Assembly (NCBI RefSeq): GCF_025398335.1
Contig: NZ_JAODOO010000015.1
Span: forward strand, 1-64,000
DNA length: 64,000 nucleotides
Direction: 5' to 3'
Source: Clostridium sp. CX1
Lineage (GTDB): Bacteria; Bacillota; Clostridia; Clostridiales; Clostridiaceae
The notes beneath the pieces were generated by a model. The model had not been told where the DNA came from. It saw only the letters and a list, made by a program, of their open reading frames with translations, and searched no databases. Shown in pieces: positions 19,865 to 28,858 of this stretch; position 1 is the first letter of the stretch; each line of letters begins with the position of its first letter. The position numbers and the translations under genes were made by a program.

Positions 19865-21025
19865 ATGAAACATAGAAAAAGTATTTTTATATTATTAACT
19901 ATTGTTTGCAGTGTATTGCTAAGCGGATGCTGGAGTTATAGTGAGATAGACGAGAGATTAGTGGTTGGGACTGTAGGCATAGACTATGCTAAAAAAAAGG
20001 ATATGTATAGGATAACTATAAGAGCTATAAACGCAAAACCTACTGCCAGTGGTATTGAATTAGTTCCTGTAGTTATATCCACTGAAGGAAAAAGCGTATT
20101 TGAAGCAATAAGAAAATCTGCACCTTTATATGGAAGAAAAACTTATTGGAGCCACCTGCAGTCTATTATAATAAGCGATAAAGTAGCTCAAGAAGATGTA
20201 TTTAAAACATTAGATTTTTTTTATAGAGATGCCGAAGTAAGGCAAGATAACATGCTCTACATCAGCTGTGGTTCATCGGCAGAAGAGGTAGTAAGATTAG
20301 AGGCTGTCTTACAGAAGGAAAGACAATTTACCTTAAGGTATGCCATGAGAACACAAAAGTTTGTGGGAACATTTCCTGAGCAGGATTTAGTGGAATTTGG
20401 GTCTAAAATTTTAGAGGAGACTATAAAGCCTATTGTACCGATTATTACAATTTATAAAGACCAAGGAAAAGATATGATTAGAATAGAAGGGTCTGCAGTA
20501 TTCTTAAATCGCAGAATGGTAGGAAAACTTAGCCCCCATGAAACTTTAGTGGTAGTGCTTTTAAGAAATGAATTTAAGAACCCTTTGATGGTTAGTACAA
20601 TTAATGAAGGGAAAGATCTAACAGAAGCTAAGTTAGCAACTATGGAGATTTTTGACTCAAGAACTAAAATTAAGAGCAGTAAAAAAAGCGATGGTGAAAA
20701 TATAAGTGTATTAGTGTCTATAGAATTAAATGCAGGTGTTGGTGAGATGAATTACCCTATGAATTATGTGGATGAGAAGTCTATAAAAAATCTTAAAAAT
20801 ACTGTAGAGGCTGATATAAGAGACCATATTCTTAAAACTGTTAAATTTGTTCAACAGGACTATAAATCAGATGTATTTGGTTTTGGAAAGGCTGTGGAAA
20901 TTAGTAACCCTAAACTATGGAACAACTTAAAAAATGAATGGGATAAAGAGTTTAGTAAAGTGCCAGTAGAGGTACAGGTAACGGTTAACATTGAAAATAC
21001 GGGAAAAGTGGTAAGTACAGAATAG
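19865..21025 (+). CDS. gerKC: spore germination receptor C subunit, lipoprotein (Ger(x)C)
   Basis: Lipoprotein subunit of the germinant receptor. The signal peptide ends with VLLSGCWSYSEIDER, the cysteine and following residues being diagnostic of the Ger(x)C family, with the three-domain fold filling the remaining 365 residues. The start lies 10 bases after the A gene. It would be anchored to the outer face of the inner spore membrane in complex with A and B. Confidence 0.9.
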   Translation: MKHRKSIFILLTIVCSVLLSGCWSYSEIDERLVVGTVGIDYAKKKDMYRITIRAINAKPTASGIELVPVVISTEGKSVFEAIRKSAPLYGRKTYWSHLQSIIISDKVAQEDVFKTLDFFYRDAEVRQDNMLYISCGSSAEEVVRLEAVLQKERQFTLRYAMRTQKFVGTFPEQDLVEFGSKILEETIKPIVPIITIYKDQGKDMIRIEGSAVFLNRRMVGKLSPHETLVVVLLRNEFKNPLMVSTINEGKDLTEAKLATMEIFDSRTKIKSSKKSDGENISVLVSIELNAGVGEMNYPMNYVDEKSIKNLKNTVEADIRDHILKTVKFVQQDYKSDVFGFGKAVEISNPKLWNNLKNEWDKEFSKVPVEVQVTVNIENTGKVVSTE

Positions 21026-21038
21026 GGAGAGGGATTGT

Positions 21039-21251
21039 TTGGCTATTACATTTGTTATTATTGGATATGGAATTTTATTTATGATTGATGGTTATCCTGT
21101 ATTGAAAGAGTATAAACTAAGGAAATTCTTACCCTATGCTATAATTTTCTTAATAGCTTTTATTTTTAGCTGCTTAATTGCACTAGAAATAAGGATACCT
21201 AGTCCTTCAGAGGGGATTAAAAAAGTTATAATGGTTATTACAGGGGAGTAA
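21039..21251 (+). CDS. small two-helix membrane protein, probable GerD-type receptor subunit
   Basis: Seventy residues with two hydrophobic segments (about 3-18 and 31-50). It starts at TTG 21039 with GGGAGAGGGA just upstream, 13 bases after the C gene and 9 bases before the B gene. Some Bacillus ger operons encode similar small two-helix 'D' subunits that modulate receptor function; position and topology fit that class, but the sequence alone does not prove it. Confidence 0.72.
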   Translation: MAITFVIIGYGILFMIDGYPVLKEYKLRKFLPYAIIFLIAFIFSCLIALEIRIPSPSEGIKKVIMVITGE

Positions 21252-21260
21252 AAGAGTATT

Positions 21261-22337
21261 ATGAAAGAGGAAATATCATCCAAACAGGCAGCAGCTTTAA
21301 TTTTAGCTTTTATTTTAGATGGAGCAATAATATTTCCAACTGCAATAGAAGCACAAAGAAACTCATGGATTTCTGTAATTATTGCATTAGGAGCAGCATA
21401 CATACTTTTCATGCTTTATTATAAAATACAATTAATTTATGAAGGTGAAGACCTATATTCAATAAATGAGAAGGTTATGGGGAGGATTCTAGGAAAGGTT
21501 ATAAATATTCTGTATGTATGGTATTTCTTGCATTTAGGGGCACTTACATTAAGAGACTTCGGGGAGTTTATGAATACATTAACTATGCCTGAAACTCCTA
21601 GAATGGCAATTATAATTTTATCCGCATTAACAGCAGTATATATGGTAAAAAAGGGGTGTGAGATTATAGCAGAGTTTTCGTTATTTGCTACCGTAATTAC
21701 TTTGCTTACTATGGGCATTCTTATTACTCTGCTTATATCAAAGATAAATATATATAATGTTCTCCCCATAATGGCACAAGGTATAAAGCCTGTTCTGCTA
21801 GGAACCTGGTCTACGCTTACCTTTCCCTTTGGAGAATGTATTTTGTTTATTACTGTGTTTTCTAAAATAAAGAACAAAAAAGCGTTAAAAAAGGGGTACT
21901 TTCTAGGATTAACTTTAGGTGGTGTGCTGCTAGTGATAAATAGCTTTTTCCAAGTGTCTATATTAGGAGAAAAAATACTGGGTTTTTTATATTTCCCCTT
22001 TTACACATTACTTAGCAGAATTAAAGTAGGAGAGTTTATTCAAAGATTAGAGATAATTGGAGGAGTAATTTTAAATGTTTTCGGAATGATAAAAATTAGC
22101 TTATGTCTTTATGCTACTTCTCTAGGAATAAGCAATATGTTTAAAATAAATAACTATAAAATATTATGCCTTCCAGTAGGTTTAGTAATGCTTAATTTAT
22201 CCAACATACTATATGAGGACATAATGAGTTTAGTTTCATGGACTGCCAAATATTATAAATACTATGCCCTTCCTTTTCAGCTTTTCTTTCCGTTATTAAT
22301 ATTTATAGTAAGTAAAATTAGAAACCGAGTCCCTTAA
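21261..22337 (+). CDS. gerKB: spore germination receptor B subunit (GerAB/GerKB permease family)
   Basis: The integral membrane B subunit (APC superfamily, about ten helices) that binds the nutrient germinant. The N-terminus has the family pattern KQAAALILAFILDGAII; hydrophobic segments are spread over all 358 residues, and the charged C-terminus is short. SD GGGGAG precedes ATG 21261. It is the last gene of the ger operon. Germinant specificity cannot be read from sequence. Confidence 0.88.
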   Translation: MKEEISSKQAAALILAFILDGAIIFPTAIEAQRNSWISVIIALGAAYILFMLYYKIQLIYEGEDLYSINEKVMGRILGKVINILYVWYFLHLGALTLRDFGEFMNTLTMPETPRMAIIILSALTAVYMVKKGCEIIAEFSLFATVITLLTMGILITLLISKINIYNVLPIMAQGIKPVLLGTWSTLTFPFGECILFITVFSKIKNKKALKKGYFLGLTLGGVLLVINSFFQVSILGEKILGFLYFPFYTLLSRIKVGEFIQRLEIIGGVILNVFGMIKISLCLYATSLGISNMFKINNYKILCLPVGLVMLNLSNILYEDIMSLVSWTAKYYKYYALPFQLFFPLLIFIVSKIRNRVP

Positions 22338-22372
22338 AAAGGTGTAGGAAAAACTAAATAAAAAATGGGGGA

Positions 22373-22576
22373 GCATTTTTAAATAAGCAAGTTTTACTTA
22401 ACAATTTTTATATAACAGGCTGTTTATCTATAGTTTTAGTTATTTTTTGTCTCTGGCAAAACAACTATGTTGTTATAACAAATTATGCCTATGAGAATTC
22501 AAAAATTCCGAGAAACTTTGAAAACTACAAAATTCTTCATATTTCAGATTTGCAAAATAAAAATAATGCCGCCTGA
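22373..22576 (+). pseudogene. remnant of a membrane-anchored metallophosphoesterase (YkuE/YaeI type)
   Basis: A 5' fragment with no usable start. SD GGGGGAG at 22367-22373 is followed by TTTTTAAATAAG, and the frame reads a membrane helix, then TNYAYENSKIPRNFENYKIL and HISDLQNKN before a stop. That order (helix, T-Y motif, then the ISDLHN metal motif) is how calcineurin-like phosphoesterases begin. Everything after the first metal motif is gone and the frame runs into a terminator. A deletion joined it to the terminator of the neighbouring region. Confidence 0.72.
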
Positions 22577-22607
22577 ACCTAGTAGGTTCTTGACGGCAAA
22601 TTTTTTT
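22567..22607. terminator. intrinsic terminator
   Basis: Stem tgccg...cggca with an inner gaaccta / taggttc stem, followed by T7. It overlaps the stop of the phosphoesterase remnant and lies between it and the convergent radical SAM gene. Confidence 0.85.
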
Positions 22608-22631
22608 CTTGAAAAGAAATGATAAAACTTT

Positions 22632-23756
22632 CTAAAAAATCATTTCTCCTGCTTTATAGCCCTCAGGTAATTCTTCTTCACTTAAAAATTTGAAATTCTC
22701 ATCACGTAGTATTGGTAAAAATACTTCGTATGGAATCCTGGAAAACTCACAGCCATAGTTACTAGCTCCGAACCACTTACCCTCTTTACTGCTCAGGTTT
22801 AAGTCTCTTGCAAATTTTGTATTGTTTGAGCAACTATGAACTGCTAAATCCCAGTTTTCTTCATCGGCTATTTTCATGAATTTAAGAGTTAACTCCTTAC
22901 TCCAAATCGGAGATATATAGCCATGTCTTGTAATATACATGTTTTCACCATAATAATTGTCTATGTTATTCTCATTTAAATGTAATTCTGCACAATTGAT
23001 AAAATCAACTTTTGTTTCGAAGATTGCTTGTTTTTTCTTAAAAAACGCTTCGAAAAACTCAGGAGTCATTGGAGTTTCAATACCTACATTTTTAATATAT
23101 TTTTTCGCTATTCCAATATTTTGAATAACCTTGTCTGAACAATTAGAGGCACCAAGATTGAAACGTATCTCGTCAAGACCAGCTTCACCTAATGCTTTCA
23201 ATGTCTCTTCAGTAGCTAAAGTTCCATTTGTGTATAGATGTTGATAAATTTGAGCATCCTTAAATTTTCTTATAATGGAATAGTATTTTTCAATTTCCAT
23301 AAAGGGCTCTAAATAAACATAGGAAACGCCAGTGGGTTTCTGGTGGATGGAAAGAAGTAAATCAATATCCTTCTCATAAAATTTTGTACCTCCTATTTCC
23401 CACATACCTTCGCCAACGGGAGAAATATTATCTAGTTCTCCATAATTATAACAGAACTTACACTCTAAATTACATTTGTTCGTTTTCCTAATTGCATTCA
23501 AACCGGTTCCCAACAGGCAAGAACGACACCCCTTTGAGAATTTGCTTTCATTTCCCACAAAAAAAGTTCTATTCTCCAAAGTTTTTAAACTTTTAATTTC
23601 TGACATTAATGTATCATTTCTATGATCAACCGCTGCCTCAATTTGTGCAAAGGTAGAGTAAATGATTTCTTGTTGTTTTGTCATTAGTTCCTCATCCTCT
23701 GGCAATATTGAAAAAAATTCAAACCACATCAACGCATCTTTTTTTGAGATTTTCAT
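22632..23756 (-). CDS. radical SAM protein of unknown substrate
   Basis: The cluster motif CNLECKFC (about residues 94-101, CxxxCxxC) binds the 4Fe-4S cluster that cleaves SAM. Just before it is a second cysteine pair, CRSCLLG, and a third cysteine region NYGCEF near the C-terminus could hold an auxiliary cluster. YVYLEPFMEIE and YTNGTLAT fit the strand pattern of the radical SAM barrel. SD GAGGAGG precedes the ATG. It is monocistronic with no peptide precursor or maturase neighbour, so I cannot name a substrate. I do not recognise the subfamily. Confidence 0.82.
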   Translation of the reverse strand: MKISKKDALMWFEFFSILPEDEELMTKQQEIIYSTFAQIEAAVDHRNDTLMSEIKSLKTLENRTFFVGNESKFSKGCRSCLLGTGLNAIRKTNKCNLECKFCYNYGELDNISPVGEGMWEIGGTKFYEKDIDLLLSIHQKPTGVSYVYLEPFMEIEKYYSIIRKFKDAQIYQHLYTNGTLATEETLKALGEAGLDEIRFNLGASNCSDKVIQNIGIAKKYIKNVGIETPMTPEFFEAFFKKKQAIFETKVDFINCAELHLNENNIDNYYGENMYITRHGYISPIWSKELTLKFMKIADEENWDLAVHSCSNNTKFARDLNLSSKEGKWFGASNYGCEFSRIPYEVFLPILRDENFKFLSEEELPEGYKAGEMIF

Positions 23757-24073
23757 AAAATGTCCTCCTCTAGTTAATCCGCCTAAAGACTTAATTTTAA
23801 GTCTTCTTGCTATGCTTTTTCACATACTCTTCATCAAAAGACATACATGAAACAATATAATTATATAACAATTGTGTTGTTTTGTATGTAAATAAAGAGT
23901 TCAATTTTCAACATTATTCTTTAACGTAACCTTCTATCAATTAAATCACCCTTTCATAAGATTAAGTTTGTTGAATAGAGAGGCATAAAAACTATATTTT
24001 TCCTTAGAAAGCTAGTAGTTTTCCCATCTCTATTTTATAATAGATTAGTACTAAAATAGAGAGGAGCACAACT
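23757..24073. other. intergenic region between divergent radical SAM and dut genes
   Basis: About 317 bases. A palindrome agacttaa-tt-ttaagtct at 23787-23804 lies 31 bases upstream of the radical SAM start and could be an operator or a short leader hairpin. AT-rich promoter-like stretches are present (for example around 23850-23880), but no box pair is convincing. Confidence 0.4.
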
Positions 24074-24514
24074 ATGAATAATTCTATAACTTTAAAAATA
24101 AAGAAAGTAAACCCTGATGCAATAATCCCTCAATTTGCCCATGAAGGCGATGCAGGGATGGATTTGTTTTCAGTAGATGACTTAGACATAAATCCAGGTG
24201 AATGCAAGCTTATAAAGACGGGTATAACAATAGAGCTACCTAAAAATACAGAAGCGCAAGTTAGACCAAGAAGTGGATTAGCTTTAAAACATCAAATTAC
24301 AGTATTAAATACACCAGGAACTATAGATGAAGGTTATAGGGGAGAAATCGGTGTAATTTTAATCAATCATGGAAAAGAGTGTTTTTCGGTAAAGAAGGGT
24401 ATGAAGATTGCACAAATGGTGATTAAACCTATACTAACAGTTAAAATACAGGAAGTCCAAGAGTTAACAGACTCTGAAAGAGGGACTGGAGGATTTGGAT
24501 CTACGGGGGTTTAA
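24074..24514 (+). CDS. dut: dUTP diphosphatase (trimeric dUTPase)
   Basis: Hydrolyses dUTP to dUMP and PPi, keeping uracil out of DNA and feeding dTMP synthesis. The five trimeric-dUTPase motifs are visible in order: [34 protein letters not shown], the QMV segment and the C-terminal [10 protein letters not shown]. Length 146 is normal. SD GAGGAG precedes ATG 24074. It is a single gene ending at the 24540 terminator. Confidence 0.95.
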   Translation: MNNSITLKIKKVNPDAIIPQFAHEGDAGMDLFSVDDLDINPGECKLIKTGITIELPKNTEAQVRPRSGLALKHQITVLNTPGTIDEGYRGEIGVILINHGKECFSVKKGMKIAQMVIKPILTVKIQEVQELTDSERGTGGFGSTGV

Positions 24515-24539
24515 CAGAAATTATAACATAAATAATTTG

Positions 24540-24581
24540 AACTCTAGCTCAATTTTCCTTGAAGGCTGAGCTAGAGTTTAA
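24540..24581. terminator. intrinsic terminator after dut
   Basis: Perfect 12-bp stem aactctagctca / tgagctagagtt (24540-24551 and 24567-24578) followed by TT. Confidence 0.75.
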
Positions 24582-24691
24582 ATTCATAACATAAGCAAAT
24601 AGAACTTATGAACTTAAGGGTTATAATTTTAGTAAAACCTATAGCAGTTGTTAATAAAAAATAAATTATATAAGCTAGATTACAGAGTATC

Positions 24692-25123
24692 TTATAAAGT
24701 TATTTTATCGTGGTGATTAACATCTAAAATTACACTAGCTTCTTTAAAATGAATCTCGTAAAGAGTTAACATATCTCCAGCCTGTGTTATTAACATTTCA
24801 TAACTTGGAAGCTTTTTAGTAAATTCATTTTTTAAATCAAATATAGTTAAGTTACTTTTTTCAACTTTAGCATTAGTGACTCTAACGTGTTCAGAGTTTT
24901 CATCTGGAACTTTTGGCACTGTTGTAAATGCTACCGTATTATTTTCTAAGAACTCCGATGTTTTAGGATTAGTTTTGAAGGATGCAAAATAAACAACACC
25001 TTTGTTTTCTGGATTATAATAAAAGTTTACAATTCTAACATTGGGTATATTATTCACAGTAGTCGCTAGGGCTATATTAGTAGTTTCTTCCATTATTCTA
25101 TTAAATTCTTTTAAAAAGTTCAT
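24692..25123 (-). CDS. pyridoxamine 5'-phosphate oxidase-like flavin-binding protein
   Basis: A 143-residue split-barrel protein of the PNPOx-like family, probably binding FMN or a related flavin. VRIVNFYYNPENKGVVYF and SFKTNPKTSEFLENN follow the family's strand pattern. SD AAAGGAG (25131-25137) overlaps the ATG at 25129, so the ATG at 25123 is the likelier start. It is divergent from a WYL regulator and shares its palindromic promoter, so it is probably the regulator's target. The substrate is unknown. Confidence 0.8.
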   Translation of the reverse strand: MNFLKEFNRIMEETTNIALATTVNNIPNVRIVNFYYNPENKGVVYFASFKTNPKTSEFLENNTVAFTTVPKVPDENSEHVRVTNAKVEKSNLTIFDLKNEFTKKLPSYEMLITQAGDMLTLYEIHFKEASVILDVNHHDKITL

Positions 25124-25190
25124 TTTCATTCTCCTTTGTAAGTTGTTTGAAACTACTATTAGAGTTTCTTATTTAATATAGTATTATTCT

Positions 25191-25230
25191 ATCATATAAC
25201 CTTGACAGCAGTATGTCAGGGTTATATGAT
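25191..25230. promoter_or_regulatory. palindromic operator holding two interleaved divergent promoters
   Basis: Arms 25191-25207 and 25214-25230 match with one mismatch around the core TTGACA-gcagta-TGTCAG. Rightward, TTGACA (25202-25207), 17 bases and TATGAT (25225-25230) form a promoter for the WYL regulator. Leftward, CTGACA (25219-25214), 17 bases and TATGAT (25196-25191) form one for the flavin protein. The same core recurs at 57009 and 57973. Confidence 0.82.
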
Positions 25231-25260
25231 GAAATATAAATTAACAAAGGATTGATATAA

Positions 25261-26196
25261 TTGAAGATAGATAGAATAATCTCCATTATTATGATATTGC
25301 TTCAACGTAAAAAAATTAGCGCAACTAAGCTTGCTGAAATGTTTGAAGTAACTCCCCGAACTATATATAGAGATATAGAAACAATAAATACAGCAGGTAT
25401 ACCTATAATTACTTACCCCGGAGTTAACGGTGGCATTGGAATTATGGAAGAATATAAAATCGATAAGAAACTTTTTACTACCTCCGATATCATAACTCTT
25501 TTAATGGGCCTTGGAAGTATCTCCGGAGCAATGACTAAAGACGAAATTACTAATACTCTTGCTAAAGTGAAAGCTTTAGTTCCAGATGAAAAGATTAGAG
25601 ATATTGAATTAAAATCAACACAAATTTCTATAGACCTTACCCCATGGATGGGAAACAAGAATTTGCAGCTCAACCTTGAAAAAATTAAAGAGGCACTTAA
25701 TGAAAAAAGATTACTAGCCTTTGAATATTACGATCGTGGTGGTAAAGGAAGCAACCGAAAAGTTGAGCCTTATAGGCTGGTATTAAAGGAATCAAATTGG
25801 TATTTACAGGGTTACTGTGATTCTAGAGAGGATTTCCGTATTTTTAAACTATCTCGTATTTCAGCCCTTAAGATTCTTGAGGGTACATTTACTCCACGGG
25901 AGTTTCACGGCAAGGCCTTAGGATCTTGGGAATATATAGAGAAAAACATTATTACAATTAAGCTTTTAGTTGATGAATCTCTAAGAGATAGGATGATGGA
26001 ATACTGCGGAGAAGAAAATATTCAGTCCTATGGAGATAGTAAATTAGTGGTGAACTTCCCCTTTGTGGAAGATGAATTTGGATATAATCTCTTGCTTAGT
26101 TTCGGTGATAAGTGTAAATGTTTAGAGCCGGCACATGTACAAGAGGAGATTATTAGAAGGATTAAAGGGTTGTTAAGGATTTATAACTATCAGTAA
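25261..26196 (+). CDS. WYL-domain transcriptional regulator (YafY type)
   Basis: DNA-binding HTH_11 domain at the N-terminus (KLAEMFEVTPRTIYRDIETI, about residues 21-40) followed by a WYL ligand-sensing domain (about 140-215, with NRKVEPYRLVLKESNWYLQG) and a C-terminal WCX extension. Length 311 is usual. Start is TTG 25261, nine bases after AAAGGA. It is divergent from the flavin-binding protein across the palindrome at 25191-25230, which it probably binds and autoregulates. A close paralogue lies at 57023-57937. Confidence 0.88.
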   Translation: MKIDRIISIIMILLQRKKISATKLAEMFEVTPRTIYRDIETINTAGIPIITYPGVNGGIGIMEEYKIDKKLFTTSDIITLLMGLGSISGAMTKDEITNTLAKVKALVPDEKIRDIELKSTQISIDLTPWMGNKNLQLNLEKIKEALNEKRLLAFEYYDRGGKGSNRKVEPYRLVLKESNWYLQGYCDSREDFRIFKLSRISALKILEGTFTPREFHGKALGSWEYIEKNIITIKLLVDESLRDRMMEYCGEENIQSYGDSKLVVNFPFVEDEFGYNLLLSFGDKCKCLEPAHVQEEIIRRIKGLLRIYNYQ

Positions 26197-26251
26197 CATA
26201 AGAAGATTGCTGATTATATTGTTTTGATTTTTAGTAGATGCTCTACCATAA

Positions 26252-26303
26252 AAAATGCACCTCTAAATATTAGATTTCTATCTAACATTGGAGGTGCACT
26301 TTA
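26252..26303. terminator. bidirectional intrinsic terminator
   Basis: A long hairpin (tgcacctctaaatattagat / atctaacattggaggtgca) with A and T flanks between the convergent WYL regulator and methyltransferase genes. Confidence 0.85.
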
Positions 26304-26337
26304 TTTGTTCTGTATTTTTTCAAGCAAAAGTAATGTT

Positions 26338-27012
26338 CTATATATGGTTTTCCCATACCAATAAATATCTCCAGAAGAGCTTACGTTTAACTATGGCTGT
26401 TGGTATATGCTTTTTAACTAAAGCCTTTATCTCTCTTATTGTCATATAGGTATCATGTTTGCCATGTCTTTGCCAAACTTCTTTTGAATGAGCATCATCT
26501 TTCTGTAACCTGCCATTCTTTATTAAATTCATTATAATATTAGGAAAAAAAGCACTGGTCCATATAACATAATCGGTGAATGACTCAGCTTTTGCAAGGT
26601 CTAGTATAATCAGCTTTCCACCCTTCTTAAGCTTATCTTTGGCAAAAGATAAAAGCCATTCATAAGGTAAATGATGTGCTGTTGCTGTTGTAATGATAAC
26701 ATCAATACTATTATTTTTAAACTCCATATCAAGAATGTTTTCACAAATGTATTCGATATTTTTATTTGGGTGTAAAATTTTTGCCTTTTCAATCATCTTA
26801 TCAGCAAGGTCAACTGCAATAACAGCCTTTGATCTTTGAGACAGTAAAAATGAAAGTTCGCCTTTACCACAACCGATGTCAAGGCAAGTTTCTATATTAT
26901 TTGACACAAGTTTTAAGAGCTGTTTAAAATAGCAATTATTATGATCCCATTTTAACTCTTCAAGTTGTGAAATTTTATTAAAGTCATTTTTTACAATATT
27001 GTAATCTTCCAT
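26338..27012 (-). CDS. class I SAM-dependent methyltransferase
   Basis: Rossmann-fold methyltransferase: LDIGCGKGELSF (about residues 38-49) is the SAM-binding glycine loop, followed by VIAVDLADKMIEKA and NSIDVIITTATAHHL. The C-terminal part (about 150-224) has a hydrophobic stretch and a basic end. The substrate is unknown; the domain resembles ubiquinone/menaquinone-type methyltransferases, which is only a fold-level statement. ATG 27012 is eight bases after the SD; the ATG at 27018 is too close. Lies 44 bases downstream of tyrS and may be read from its T-box promoter. Confidence 0.82.
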   Translation of the reverse strand: MEDYNIVKNDFNKISQLEELKWDHNNCYFKQLLKLVSNNIETCLDIGCGKGELSFLLSQRSKAVIAVDLADKMIEKAKILHPNKNIEYICENILDMEFKNNSIDVIITTATAHHLPYEWLLSFAKDKLKKGGKLIILDLAKAESFTDYVIWTSAFFPNIIMNLIKNGRLQKDDAHSKEVWQRHGKHDTYMTIREIKALVKKHIPTAIVKRKLFWRYLLVWENHI

Positions 27013-27055
27013 GTGCATAACCCCCTTAATATAAATAATGGTATTAAAGCAGCTG

Positions 27056-28267
27056 TTATTTTATAAGCTTTACAAAGCGCTTCTTTCCGATTTTCATCAC
27101 ATCGCCGCAAGTTATTACTCTGTCTCTATGACATGATGTCAGTTTTTCACCGTTTAACTGAACCCCGCCTTGGGTTAACAATCTCATAAATTCACTTTTA
27201 CTCTTTACAAAGTCCATCTCCATCAGTTTAGGGATAACATCGAAAATAGTATCTTTTCCTGTTTCTATTAAGAGTTCTGGAATGTCATCAGGAATAGATT
27301 TTTTACTGAATGCTATATCATAATAGTCAACTGCTTTTGACACATCCTCTGGACTATGATAAAGTGATGTAATAATTTTAGCTAAGAGATATTTAATATC
27401 CTTAGGATTTGCACCATTATCTAGTTCTGTTTTGATTTTATCAATTTTATCAGGATGCTCATCAGTAGTTAACTCAAAATATTTAATAATAAGTTCATCA
27501 GGAACTTCCATAACCTTCTTAAACATTACCTCTGCAGGTTCGCTAACGCCGATATAATTACCAAGGCTTTTACTCATCTTTTCCACACCATCTAGACCTT
27601 CAAGGATAGGCATAAAGATTGCAATTTGCTGCTCCTGACCTAATGTTTTCTGAAGGGTTCTGCCCATAAGAATATTAAAGGTTTGGTCTGTTCCACCTAA
27701 TTCCATATCAGCTTTAAGTTCAACAGAATCATATGCCTGCATTAGAGGATAGAAAAATTCATGAATTCCTATTGGAATCTGATTTTCATATCTCTTTTGA
27801 AAATCATCTCGTTCTAAAATTCTTGCAACGGTAGTAGTAGCGGCTAACTTGATAACATCCTCAAAGTTAAGTTTAGAAAGCCATTCGCTATTAAAACGAA
27901 CCTCTGTTTTTTCCGTATCAAGCACTTTAAAGATTTGCTGACAATAGGTTTTGGCATTTTCCTTTACCTGTTCATCAGTTAGAGCCACTCTGCCCTTAGA
28001 CTTTCCTGTTGGATCACCAATTCTACCGGTGAAATCACCAATGATAATTACTGCACGGTGTCCTAAGTCCTGCATTTGTTTGATCTTACGGAGAACTACT
28101 GCATGCCCTAGATGAATATCCGGTGCCGAAGGGTCAAGTCCCAATTTGATGGTTAGAGGTTTGTTCTGCTCCAATGATTTTTCCAGTTTTGCTAGTAACT
28201 CTTCCTGGTTTACAAGGGTGTGTACCCCTTTGCAGATAATTCTCATCTGTTCCTTTGCTGTTAGCAT
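27056..28267 (-). CDS. tyrS: tyrosyl-tRNA synthetase
   Basis: Class I aminoacyl-tRNA synthetase. The HIGH-type motif is HLGHAVVLRK, the KMSKS motif is KMSKS itself, and FEDVIK and QAYDSVELKADMELGGTDQ bind tyrosine and ATP. The C-terminal S4-like RNA-binding domain is present (about 340-400). At 403 residues it fits the bacterial TyrS/TyrZ type. SD GGGAG is about nine bases before ATG 28267; the ATG at 28276 overlaps it. A T-box leader precedes it. Confidence 0.95.
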   Translation of the reverse strand: MLTAKEQMRIICKGVHTLVNQEELLAKLEKSLEQNKPLTIKLGLDPSAPDIHLGHAVVLRKIKQMQDLGHRAVIIIGDFTGRIGDPTGKSKGRVALTDEQVKENAKTYCQQIFKVLDTEKTEVRFNSEWLSKLNFEDVIKLAATTTVARILERDDFQKRYENQIPIGIHEFFYPLMQAYDSVELKADMELGGTDQTFNILMGRTLQKTLGQEQQIAIFMPILEGLDGVEKMSKSLGNYIGVSEPAEVMFKKVMEVPDELIIKYFELTTDEHPDKIDKIKTELDNGANPKDIKYLLAKIITSLYHSPEDVSKAVDYYDIAFSKKSIPDDIPELLIETGKDTIFDVIPKLMEMDFVKSKSEFMRLLTQGGVQLNGEKLTSCHRDRVITCGDVMKIGKKRFVKLIK

Positions 28268-28335
28268 ATTTAACATCTCCCTGAAAATATTATTTTTAAT
28301 ATTAGCAAGGTCTATAAGAAGATAAAAGTAGGCAA

Positions 28336-28669
28336 TAAAAAACTCGCCCTTTAGAAAAAGGACGAGATAAAATTCGTGTTACCACCTTAAATTTATAAAC
28401 AACTCACATTGCTTACCTTATCAAGTACGTCACCATAAGATGAGATACTTTATCACGATAACGGGTGAAGATGCTCCGTCGCAGCCTACTAAGAAAAACT
28501 ATTCGGTGCGAAGCTCAAAGATGTATTCACAATCGCTAACCATGCACCTCTCATCATGCGGTAACTTTCTGTTTGGTATACTGATTGCTACTAGTTCTTA
28601 TCGCAGCTTTTATTTCTTATACTCCGAAATGTAGAATACCACAAATCTTCGTTATGCAGATATTAAATT
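28336..28669 (-). promoter_or_regulatory. T-box leader of tyrS with intrinsic terminator
   Basis: Reading the minus strand, stem I contains AGCGATTGTGAATACATC, whose specifier region carries TAC (Tyr). Later comes the T-box proper AAGGTGGTAACACG (about 28375-28389), then a terminator hairpin ctcgtcct / agggcgag with T6 (28336-28369). Uncharged tRNA-Tyr should stabilise the antiterminator and let tyrS be transcribed. The 5' limit is set from the promoter. Confidence 0.93.
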
Positions 28670-28675
28670 ATTGAA

Positions 28676-28704
28676 ATTATACTCTATTGGTTGTAATAAG
28701 TCAA
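28676..28704 (-). promoter_or_regulatory. sigma-A promoter for the tyrS T-box transcript
   Basis: On the minus strand TTGACT (28704-28699), a 17-base spacer and TATAAT (28681-28676). Confidence 0.78.
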
Positions 28705-28858
28705 TGGGGTAATAAAGAGATTCTACTAATTGATTTGGGTGTAAACTGTGACATAAATTTTTAAAAATAAATAAAAGTATGTTAGAATAAGCAGTATGAG
28801 TTTAAACTGTTGAAAATCAATTGTAAGCAGGATTTTAAGAAAGGAACATTGGTAAAAT

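Noticed and set aside
21437-21877. 146-codon minus-strand frame
   Set aside because: Antisense shadow of the gerB gene.
28440-28634. 64-codon plus-strand frame
   Set aside because: It lies wholly inside the T-box leader of tyrS on the other strand; conserved RNA structure explains the sequence.
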